From contig CP054180.1 of assembly GCA_015709635.1 (NCBI GenBank), positions 434,001-498,000 of the forward strand: a DNA stretch of 64,000 nt. Reading direction: 5' to 3'. This document shows positions 26,583 to 33,595 of this stretch, piece by piece. A program made the translations under genes and the position numbers. The stretch comes from Gammaproteobacteria bacterium (GTDB lineage: Bacteria; Pseudomonadota; Gammaproteobacteria; Burkholderiales; Nitrosomonadaceae). The notes under the pieces are model-generated. The model worked only from the letters and a program-made list of their open reading frames with translations. It ran no database searches and was not told the origin of the DNA. How positions within the stretch are numbered: position 1 is the stretch's first letter; the number at the start of each line of letters is the position of its first letter.

Positions 26583-27187
26583 CGTTCAAAGCCTTTGATT
26601 AAATCGTCCTCGAGCACATCGTGCAACTGTTTGAGCGCGCGCCGGATATGCGATTTGACCGTGCCGAGCGCCATATCGGTGAAAGCGGCGATTTCTTCGT
26701 GCGTCAAACCGCGGAAGAAAGCCATCGCGACCAATTGCCGCTGCATCGGTTCGAGCTGTTGCAGCGCCTGATTCAATTTGGCGTTATCCTGCGTTGCCGC
26801 CAGCAAATCCTGCGGATCGCCGTCGTGCGATGGCTCATTGAGCAATAGAACTTCCGGCTCCTCGCAAAGTTCGGCATCGTCCGCTTTGCGCAAATAATCC
26901 AGTGCCCGGCTGCGGGCGATCGTCAGCAGCCATGCCATGACGTTACCGCGTTGCGCATCGAATCGCGGCGCTTCGCGCCACACCTGCCAATACACGTCTT
27001 CACTCACTTCCTCAGCTGCTTGCGGGTTGCGCGTGATGCGCAGCGCCAGGCCATAAACCCGTGTCAATGTGGCTTCGTACAGATTAGCCAGCGCCTGCTC
27101 GTCATGCGCCGCAATCGCCGTGACCCAAGCCTGCAGTTGCGTATCCGCGGCGCTGCTATCACTCGTGTTTGTGCTGCTCGTCGTCAC
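26579..27187 (-). CDS. ECF-type RNA polymerase sigma factor
   Basis: 202 residues starting with GTG. Region 2 (about residues 28-95) includes ITRNPQAAEEVSEDVYWQVW and WLLTIARSRALDYLR; region 4 (about 135-190) includes LVAMAFFRGLTHEEIAAFTD and LGTVKSHIRRALKQL with the DNA-recognition helix. The acidic N-terminal extension (about 25 residues) is typical of the group paired with ChrR-like cupins. It is directly followed by its probable partner with a four-base overlap, and lies 95 bp downstream of the broken oxidase gene; whether it has its own promoter is unclear. Confidence 0.92.
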   Translation of the reverse strand: MTTSSTNTSDSSAADTQLQAWVTAIAAHDEQALANLYEATLTRVYGLALRITRNPQAAEEVSEDVYWQVWREAPRFDAQRGNVMAWLLTIARSRALDYLRKADDAELCEEPEVLLLNEPSHDGDPQDLLAATQDNAKLNQALQQLEPMQRQLVAMAFFRGLTHEEIAAFTDMALGTVKSHIRRALKQLHDVLEDDLIKGFER

Positions 27188-27668
27188 GCCCGCTCAAATC
27201 CTTCGCCTTAACGTTGGTCTTATTTTTCCTGCACTGCAATATATCATCAGGCGCGCTTTTTCTCCCGTCAACAGTAAAAACATCACACCAGAAACTGCTG
27301 ATAATAAGGCGTGGTAAACCGGCTACGCGCGAGTTTGCGGGGGATGCGCACGTCTCCCGGTCGCAGCCATTGTGTCTGGATCGGCGAAGGATTTCCGCCC
27401 AAGGTATCGATGGCCAGCCGGTTATATTCTTGCGCGAATTTCTGCCATAGCGGCTCGTTCGGGTTGCAATAAATCGGGTCAAACGAGCAGGAAATTCCCG
27501 GTCCGCCGGAGTAAATACCGTAAGGTTTCAGCTTGGCCGCCGGGCGGTGCACGAAATACGTCGCCCAACCGGTGGGGGTGAAGCCGGTTTTTTGTTCGAA
27601 TGCTTTCGTGAAACGGTACGATTCCGCGATGACTTGTTCTAGGGCCTGTTAACACTATTTGATATAAT

Positions 27669-28432
27669 ATGGTGATGGAAATCACCGAAACTCAATATCA
27701 ACAGATCGAACACTGCATGCCGCGCCAGCGTGGCAATGTCAGTCATTCCAATCTACAAATTCTCAATGCTATTCTGTATGTTACCGAGCATGGTTGCAAG
27801 TGGCGCGGACTACCCAAGCGTTTCGGTAATTGGCATACCATCTACACTCGAATGAATCGATGGGCGAAAAGCGGCGTGCTTCAAAAAGTTTTTGAGCAGC
27901 TGCAGCATCAACAAATCATTCGCATCAAGATTGAAGCCGTTTCGATGGATAGCACCAGCGTCAAAGTGCACCCTGATGGTACTGGTGCATTAAAAAAAAC
28001 GGCCCGCAATCCATCGGCAAATCCCGAGGTGGCTGGACCACTAAAATTCATCTGGTTGCCGCAGATACCAGAACAGCCATAACTTTTTCCTTATCTCCGG
28101 GGCATACACATGACGCACCGGAAGGACGACAACTCCTGTTAGCACTCGGCCCCGTCTCTTCTCCTACTCATCTGCTGATGGATCGCGCTTATGAGGGTGA
28201 TCAAACCAGACAGCTTGCATTGGAGCTCGGTTATATCCCGGTTGTCCCACCCAAAACTAATCGGCTGGAGCTCTGGGAATATGACCGCGCCATGTACAAA
28301 AAACGCAATGAGATCGAAAGATTATTCCGCAGACTCAAGGGATTCCGTCGAATATTCTCCAGATTCGACAAACTGGATGTCATTTTTCTCTCATTCATCC
28401 ATTTCGCTCTCATCGTCGAAGCACTTAGGTAG
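27669..28432 (+). CDS. IS5-family transposase, two frames joined by -1 frameshift (copy 2)
   Basis: ORF A (27669-28082) starts at GTG/ATG just inside the left end and carries VSMDSTSVKVHPDG. ORF B (frame -1) reads IGKSRGGWTTKIHLVAADTR, then HLLMDRAYEGD and RNEIERLFRRLK, completing DDE. The slippery run A AAA AAA at 27992-27998 is in the correct phase for -1 slippage (codons TTA AAA AAA ACG). The fused protein would be about 254 residues. Confidence 0.9.
27992..27998 (+). promoter_or_regulatory. Programmed -1 frameshift site of IS transposase
   Basis: A_AAA_AAA heptamer (inside an 8-base A run) at the phase needed to move from ORF A (frame of 27669) to ORF B (frame of 28178). After slippage the next codons read AAC GGC CCG CAA, continuing ORF B. 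The equivalent run in copy 1 is at 22208-22215 on the opposite strand. Confidence 0.75.
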
Positions 28433-29471
28433 TGTTAACAGGCCCTAGTTTACCGATATCATGCTCGTAGTATTGGAAATCCAGACGGTTTTCTGTGGCA
28501 GCCGGACGCCAGTATTCATTGACGAAGTCGTGGCGCGCAAAGACGATGCCTTTCGGTTGCGGCAACGCGCCGCCGTCGAATCCCCGTTGAATCGCCAGCC
28601 GTTTCGCCAGGCGATATTGTTCGCACGCCGGTTGCGAGCTGGGTGGTGTCGTTGCCCCGGCGCCGGCACGGTAGCGCTGTTCCGTGAAACATACCAGTTG
28701 ATGCAGCACGACAACCGCCAGCAAGGCATCGCATTGTTTGCGCAAATGCAACAAGCCGCTGGCTAACGCTTGCGGGCTGTCGAAAGCATGCAAGCTGACA
28801 TCCGCCTTGCACAAACTCGCCCGACGCACCTCGATGACGCATTCCACCACGATGCCGGATAAGCCGAAACTGCATTTGAATTCGTAGAAAGCATCGCCGT
28901 CTTGCCGGTCCGATAGAATGCGCAGGCTGCCGTTTTCATCGATATAGAGAATCGCGGTGACATGACTGGAAAAATAACCCGGCCCGTCGAGCGAAGATTC
29001 TTTGGTATCGCCGACCGCGACCGAGCCGACCGTTGCTTCGCCGATTTCTGCCTGGAACGGTATTTCCCAGCCTTGCTGCTGCAGCCACAGATGCAATTTC
29101 TTCAAACGGCATCCGGCTTGCACGCGAACCAGTTGCCGGCCCTGCTCATCGCTTTCCAGTCCGAGGATGGCGTCCAGTTTGCGTGTGCATAGTAAAGTGC
29201 CGCCATCATTGACGATGGTTTCCGTGACCGACAGCATGGAGCCGACCGGGCGCACGGGTGTTGGAAATTGTCTGGTATCGCGCACCACCGCTTGCACGTC
29301 GGCGTAGCTGACCGGTTCCACATAAACAGCCGGTTGCGTACTGCGGCTTGAGCCCCAATTGCTGAAGCGGCGTCCGTCATTGATATAAAGGCCGTGATAA
29401 AACTCGTGCATGATTTCTTGCGTATGGGTATTCATGGTTGTTTTCTCCTTAATCTCGTTCGATCAAGCGTG

Positions 29472-29771
29472 TTAAGCGAGCAATGTATAGCGTTGAATGT
29501 CCGGCGCTTGCGCCAGCCAAGGTGCCGCTTTTGCTAGGGCTTCTTGGATATGCGCCGTGCGGAAGTGAGCGTCGACGGCATTTTCATCCGTCCATTCTTC
29601 GATAAACAAAAACGCCGCGGGGTTGCTGCTATGGCGCAATAACTGGTAACTCAAGCACCCGGTTTCCTGGCGTGTTGGTGCCACGATGTTTTGCAGAATC
29701 GCCTGTATTTCGGGAATCTTGTCCGTGCGTGCGATGACTTGCGCAACGACTCTGATGGTTTGCTTTGACAT
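29472..29771 (-). CDS. Antibiotic biosynthesis monooxygenase (ABM/YgiN-like) domain protein
   Basis: 99 residues with an AGGAGG ribosome site. IRVVAQVIARTDKIPEIQA, then PTRQETGCLSYQLLRHSSNP and FLFIEEWTDENAVDAHFRT are the three conserved stretches of the ABM/YgiN ferredoxin-like dimeric fold, as in quinol monooxygenase YgiN. The reaction may be oxidation of a quinol or aromatic compound. It is 36 bp upstream of the broken FAD-linked oxidase on the same strand, so the two probably formed one redox operon together with the ECF sigma pair. Confidence 0.9.
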   Translation of the reverse strand: MSKQTIRVVAQVIARTDKIPEIQAILQNIVAPTRQETGCLSYQLLRHSSNPAAFLFIEEWTDENAVDAHFRTAHIQEALAKAAPWLAQAPDIQRYTLLA

Positions 29772-30076
29772 GAGATTATTCCTCCTTTGGTTGATAAATA
29801 TTTCGAGAGATATCGAAGCAATCGCTTCTAAAGAGTTATACGAAATAAACCTCAGTTTGGATGCAGTTACAGGTGCAGTTTCTGTTCAAACATTTGTTTA
29901 TCAGATAAATAGTAATGAATTTTAAAATGGTTGTGATTTTTTGCATCCGAATTTCAAGTGGCTGCGTATTGAGCAATGGAATCACCTGAAAAATGTTTGG
30001 GTGACTTCACGAGCTCCCGGCGAAAGCAGATTCGCTGGGTACACAAACTTGGAATAAATCAACAGGAGAGGAAATC
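29772..30076. other. Intergenic region before the haemoglobin-like gene
   Basis: 305 bp between divergent genes. It holds a short hairpin GAAGC-AATC-GCTTC (29815-29828) and a good ribosome site AGGAGAGG at its end (30063-30070). I see no gene, no clear promoter hexamers and no longer repeat. Confidence 0.5.
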
Positions 30077-30796
30077 ATGACTTTAATATCACTTAAGGAA
30101 ACTCTGGGAGAGGTAGCGAGCGACGGCCAAGCAAGGGGAAATCATGTGAAAAAGCGCAGTTTACGAGTAGTAAATGAGCATTTTGAATCTGATTTCAACG
30201 CAGCATGGCCGAGCGCAGTAGTTTCTCAGCGCTTTTCTAAGGAACATACACCGGAATGGGCTAAATACTTTGCCATCGCTTTGATTTGCGCGCTAGTCGC
30301 GATTGATGGCATCAGCTCGGTCATGGCGGATCAAATCAAGACAACCGTGCAGCAAACGGATGCCAGCGACAGCACGGAGGAACCGCGCCTGGTGATCAGG
30401 AGCGATTCGGTTGCGGCCAGATTGGGAGGGTATTATGGCATCCTGGCGTTTTTGCATAACTATGCCGTGCCTGCGCTACTGGCCGATAATGAGATTGCAT
30501 CGTTCTTTGGCAATTTGACGGAAACTCCCACAGATATCGCGCAATGCCTAGCGATGATGCTGGATCACGACTTGGGTGGTTCATCGCGGCATGACGGCAC
30601 AGTGGTTGAAACCGGCCATCAATGCCGCGGCTCGATGCCGAAAATTCACAAGGGGCGCAATATTCCTGACAAAACGATCACGAAATTCATTCAAATCACC
30701 GGCCATCAGGCTGAGCTTGCCGGTGTGAGCCCAGCGGATATCAAAGCCGTTGCCAAGGTGCTCGAACAGAAACGCGCCGGAGTGCGTAACAAATAA
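30077..30796 (+). CDS. Exported truncated-haemoglobin-like protein with repeat-derived N-terminal extension
   Basis: 239 residues; ATG at 30077 has AGGAGAGG upstream. Residues 1-7 (MTLISLK) are followed by about 48 residues encoded by dispersed repeat copy C (residues 8-55), then a hydrophobic signal-like segment (YFAIALICALVAIDGISSV, 64-82) and a globin-like domain. SVAARLGGYYGILAFL matches the start of group 1 truncated haemoglobins; MPKIHKG (187-193) corresponds to the proximal-His region (His191), and VSPADIKAVAKVLEQ to the last helix. Distal residues are divergent, so haem binding is likely but not certain. Deleting the repeat leaves a normal short signal peptide in the same frame. A terminator follows at 30820. 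Confidence 0.7.
   Translation: MTLISLKETLGEVASDGQARGNHVKKRSLRVVNEHFESDFNAAWPSAVVSQRFSKEHTPEWAKYFAIALICALVAIDGISSVMADQIKTTVQQTDASDSTEEPRLVIRSDSVAARLGGYYGILAFLHNYAVPALLADNEIASFFGNLTETPTDIAQCLAMMLDHDLGGSSRHDGTVVETGHQCRGSMPKIHKGRNIPDKTITKFIQITGHQAELAGVSPADIKAVAKVLEQKRAGVRNK
30097..30240 (+). repeat. Dispersed inverted-end repeat, copy C (inside a coding sequence)
   Basis: About 144 bp (a multiple of three) matching copy A, with left end GGAAACTCTGGG and right end TCTCAGCGCTTTTC. It has no in-frame stop and lies wholly within the haemoglobin-like gene, adding about 48 codons, which read AKKRSLRVINEHFE-like in copy A and VKKRSLRVVNEHFE here. Confidence 0.8.
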
Positions 30797-30819
30797 TCTG
30801 TTTTTTGCTCGTTAAGCAG

Positions 30820-30843
30820 CCCGTTGCTTGCAGCGGGTTTTTT
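30820..30843 (+). terminator. Rho-independent terminator
   Basis: CCCGTTGCTTGCAGCGGG folds into a 7-8-bp stem (one G-T pair) followed immediately by six T. It lies 24 bp after the stop of the haemoglobin-like gene and also faces the end of the convergent VOC gene. Confidence 0.75.
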
Positions 30844-30864
30844 GCCGTTTGAAAGAAGAATGGA

Positions 30865-31245
30865 CTACTGCATTGAGTGAAGGCCGATCATGTTACCTTC
30901 GGTGTCGCGGACTAACGCGATAAAACCGTATGGTCCGATGGACATTTTTGCGCGCACAATTTGTCTTCCCGCAGAAGCAGCGCGCGCCGCTTCGGTACTG
31001 CAATCGGCACACATGAAGTAAACCAATACCGCATTGCCTCCAGCGGGACCGTCATCCATCTTGACCAGAGCACCGGTTATGCCCATCTGGTCTTTTTTCA
31101 TCGGAAAACTCCATAACTCGATATTCATTCCGGATGGATTGTCCAGACGTTCCAGTGTGACTTGGAATACGGTTTCATAAAAGCGCTTGGCCCGATCCAT
31201 ATCCTGTACGTAAATCTCAAACCATCCGACGGGGTTATGCTGCAT
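30865..31245 (-). CDS. VOC-superfamily (glyoxalase-like) protein
   Basis: 126 residues with a good ACAGGAG ribosome site. NPVGWFEIYVQDMDRAKRFY is the first half of the VOC fold with a metal-position Glu; SIGPYGFIALVRDTEGNMIG closes the second half, as in YdcJ/glyoxalase-like antibiotic-resistance relatives. Substrate unknown. A degenerate copy of this gene lies at 37060-37375 at the far end of the duplicated RTX region. Confidence 0.88.
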   Translation of the reverse strand: MQHNPVGWFEIYVQDMDRAKRFYETVFQVTLERLDNPSGMNIELWSFPMKKDQMGITGALVKMDDGPAGGNAVLVYFMCADCSTEAARAASAGRQIVRAKMSIGPYGFIALVRDTEGNMIGLHSMQ

Positions 31246-31396
31246 GCGTGACTCCTGTGATTGTTGATTGCATTTATCCTATTAATGTACTTTATCTTAC
31301 ACTTAGTGAGAAAAGTCATAGAATCTTTTTCTATCGTGTTGAAAAATTATTATTTCAATTACCAGTACTATTTTTATCCGGAAAACACTAGACAAT

Positions 31397-32113
31397 ATGA
31401 GAATCTTGTTGATTGATGACCATAGTATGATTCGTTTGGGCATAAAGGGCTTAATTCTGCAAATACATCAAGAAGCGGAAGTTCTCGAGGCAGCCGCTGC
31501 GCAAGATGGGCTTCAGATTTTGAAGGCGGAAACCCCGGATTTGGTTTTTCTTGATTTAAAACTTCCGCAGGAAGTTGGGGGCGAGATTAGCGGGGAGTTC
31601 GGATTGGATGTTCTTAGAACAGTTTGCGATATGGAAAGACCCATTCCTGTCATCGTAATTTCGGGTGAATTTATCAGTAAAAATACGGTGGAAAAAATCT
31701 TAAAAGCAGGCGCTGCATCATTTGTGCCTAAGGCAGCTTCTATGGAAGTCATGCTGGAAGCCATTCAGCGTGCAATAGGCGGGGGTGTTTGGCTGCCATT
31801 GGAGATAACGCCAGTAGAATGCATTGAACAATCGCCGAGCATTGATTCGTTGCTGCGTGATCCGCCCTTGTCCGTTACTGCTGCAGATTTAAGCATTACT
31901 GAACGTGAATTTGATGTATTACGCCTTGCGATGCAAGGAAATGCGCCCTGGAAAGTGGCAAGAATACTGGGCATCAATCCCGCCAATACGCGGCGCTATT
32001 TGTCCAGATTGTACAGCCGGTTCGGAGTGATCGACTTATACGGTTTGCAATGCCATTTTGCCAAGACAGGGCAACTGCTGGGAATCATTTCATCATCCAC
32101 TCGCACCCATTAA
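31397..32113 (+). CDS. Response regulator, REC + LuxR-type HTH
   Basis: 238 residues. Receiver: acidic pocket Asp7/Asp8 (LLIDDHS), phospho-acceptor Asp53 in LVFLDLKLP, the Ser/Thr VISGEF and the Lys in FVPKAAS. An insertion of about eight residues (QEVGGEISGEF) lies just after the phosphorylation site. C-terminal HTH: SITEREFDVLRLAMQGNAPW, then VARILGINPANTRRYLSRLY. Neither kinase nor target is proven, but the hybrid kinase at 33596 is the natural candidate partner and the palindromes at 32386-32415 its candidate target. Confidence 0.9.
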   Translation: MRILLIDDHSMIRLGIKGLILQIHQEAEVLEAAAAQDGLQILKAETPDLVFLDLKLPQEVGGEISGEFGLDVLRTVCDMERPIPVIVISGEFISKNTVEKILKAGAASFVPKAASMEVMLEAIQRAIGGGVWLPLEITPVECIEQSPSIDSLLRDPPLSVTAADLSITEREFDVLRLAMQGNAPWKVARILGINPANTRRYLSRLYSRFGVIDLYGLQCHFAKTGQLLGIISSSTRTH

Positions 32114-32289
32114 TCGTGCATGGACCAAATTGATTCATGGAATTTAATTACGCTCTGATCAAGCTGGGCTCCTCTTATTTTAATCAACCTTTCTGTAAAT
32201 AACTCTGATATTTCTGGTGCTTAAATTCTTCTGGGCCGGCAGTTATGCACGCAATTCAGCATAAAGATTCAAACAATGCTGCTTGTTGG

Positions 32290-32570
32290 TTGCTGGGAAT
32301 TGTGGTGAACCTGAGTAAAACTGCTTGCTAGGCTTATATGATAAGAGAACTCGACGGAATTCCCTGGTGGTCAATATCTATTCTTACTACTACAGTTGTA
32401 GTACTACATGTGTAGCCTGTTAATTGATAAGTATCTTAACCATAATAAACGGGCAGATAATACATAATCTGTCGACTGTCAAATGACATGAGAATCAACA
32501 AAATAACTGAAATTTGCGGATTTCGTCTTTAATCCTGTTGTTGGAATTAATTAAATCAAGGAGATTCATT
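32290..32570 (+). promoter_or_regulatory. RTX upstream region, duplicated at 35650
   Basis: This stretch before the RTX gene matches 35650-35925 over most of its length: shared blocks include AAAACTGCTTGCT, ACTACTACAGTTGTAGT, CTTAACCATAAT and ATGAGAATCAACAAAATA, and both end in AGGAGATTCATTATG. It holds tandem palindromes and the AAGGAG ribosome site. Conservation of the palindromes between diverged copies points to a regulatory role. No clear sigma-70 promoter was assigned. Confidence 0.7.
32386..32415. promoter_or_regulatory. Tandem palindromes, candidate regulator binding sites (RTX copy 1)
   Basis: TACTACAGTTGTAGTA (32388-32403) is a perfect 16-base palindrome. It is followed directly by CTACATGTGTAG (32404-32415), another dyad with 5-base arms. 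The pair lies 155 bp upstream of the RTX start and is kept in the second copy with the same spacing. Both repeats share a CTACA...TGTAG half-site, as expected for a dimeric regulator such as the adjacent LuxR-type protein. Confidence 0.65.
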
Positions 32571-33536
32571 ATGGCAAATATTTATGGTACTAATTTCAAT
32601 GATAATAATTCCTATACTGTAAGCTGGCCTTATTTTATCTACTACCCTGAGTTAAAAGGAACTGCCGGTGATGATTATATTTATGGTTATGCGGGAAATG
32701 ATATTTTAAGTGGCTATAGTGGCAACGATACTCTCGATGGCGGTACGGGCGCGGATACCATGACTGGCGGATCTGGTGATGATGTCTATTTAGTCGACAA
32801 TTCTTCGGATAAAGTTGTTGAAAATGATTTGGTAATCCTACCAAATGGATTACATTTTTATTTGTCACAAGGAAATGATATAGTCAAAAGTTCAATTAGT
32901 TATACATTACCTGCTTATGTAGAAAACTTGCAGTTAAACGATGCCGCTTACTTTGGTAATGGAAATAATCTTAGCAATAGTATCACCGGAACGAGCGCCG
33001 CCAACTATCTGAGCGGACTCGATGGCGGCGATTGGCTCTATGGTGGTGCTGGGGATGACAGGCTTGCAGGTGGAAATGGCAATGATTATCTCTATGGTGA
33101 TTATGGGAATGATGTACTGATAGGTGGGCCTGGTATCGATTGGCTAAGGGGTGGGGGCGGGAATGATCAATTTGATTTTGAGTCCTACTCAGGCACCAAT
33201 ACCGATGCGATTCTTGATTTCTATGCACCCGAAGATACGATTGGTCTTGATGTTGGCGGTGGAGGTAATCCTGGAATATTTGGTATAGGCCTGACTTTTA
33301 ATGCTGATGGTCATTTGAGTGCTGGATCGTATTTCGAGGGTAGCTTTTTTAACGGAAATGCAGGCCAATCAAGCGGTATCTATGTCGATACATCGAATGG
33401 GTATATATGGTACAACCCGACGTCTGGTGTGGCTGGCGACAGCTACCACTTTGCTACCATCGATCCAGCCACTATTGTAGGCGGCATATCTTCTCTTTCT
33501 GCCAATGATTTTATAGCGGTGCATTACCATAGTTAA
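32571..33536 (+). CDS. RTX-type calcium-binding protein
   Basis: 321 residues; AAGGAG before the ATG at 32571 sets the start although the frame opens at 32514. Two blocks of nonapeptide repeats GGxGxDxxx: residues about 29-80 (GTAGDDYIYGYAGNDILSG) and 140-200 (GGAGDDRLAGGNGNDYLYGD), which bind calcium and fold as a beta-roll outside the cell. The C-terminus (TDAILDFYAPEDTIGLDVG, then IYVDTSNGYIWYN) is the usual type I secretion end of M10/haemolysin-type proteins. There is no N-terminal signal peptide, as expected for type I secretion. No HlyB-type exporter is in the window. No catalytic domain is visible, so it may be structural or adhesive. Confidence 0.88.
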   Translation: MANIYGTNFNDNNSYTVSWPYFIYYPELKGTAGDDYIYGYAGNDILSGYSGNDTLDGGTGADTMTGGSGDDVYLVDNSSDKVVENDLVILPNGLHFYLSQGNDIVKSSISYTLPAYVENLQLNDAAYFGNGNNLSNSITGTSAANYLSGLDGGDWLYGGAGDDRLAGGNGNDYLYGDYGNDVLIGGPGIDWLRGGGGNDQFDFESYSGTNTDAILDFYAPEDTIGLDVGGGGNPGIFGIGLTFNADGHLSAGSYFEGSFFNGNAGQSSGIYVDTSNGYIWYNPTSGVAGDSYHFATIDPATIVGGISSLSANDFIAVHYHS

Positions 33537-33595
33537 GTTTTCACTGCTTGCTTCTATTATTTTGCAACACTTATAATTTTACTTTGCTGGGCTGA

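Larger units (their letters stand above)
27642..28445 (+). mobile_element. IS5-family insertion sequence, copy 2 (plus orientation)
   Basis: 804 bp with the same GGGCCTGTTAACACTA / TAGTGTTAACAGGCCC ends as copy 1 and TA flanks within CTAG (27640-27641 and 28446-28447). It interrupts the FAD-linked oxidase gene. The two copies are inverted relative to each other and enclose about 5.1 kb, but each has its own target duplication and each host gene is rebuilt in frame, so they are separate insertions rather than one composite transposon. Confidence 0.95.
27283..29435 (-). pseudogene. FAD-linked oxidase (FAD_binding_4 type) interrupted by an IS5-family element
   Basis: The 5' part (29435-28446) has AAGGAGAA before the ATG and encodes an FAD-binding N-domain (RPVGSMLSVTETIVNDGG, then GEATVGSVAVGDTK and SFGLSGIVVECVIEVR), like sugar-lactone or aldonolactone oxidases. 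At 28445 the frame enters the IS and ends in LGPVNTT. The 3' part (27641-27283) continues ATYFVHRPAAKLKPYGIYS to a stop at 27283. Removing the element and one TA joins HDIGKLEQVIAESYRFTKAF in frame, giving about 449 residues. Its substrate is unknown. It is next to an ABM-domain gene and upstream of the sigma factor. Confidence 0.88.

Noticed and set aside
21762..28445. Composite transposon made of the two IS copies
   Set aside because: Each copy has its own TA duplication and each interrupted gene is rebuilt in frame, so the copies inserted separately and the enclosed genes are not cargo.
32686..33180. Tandem DNA repeat or CRISPR-like array
   Set aside because: The periodicity comes from RTX nonapeptide codons; there are no fixed spacers or repeats and no cas genes.
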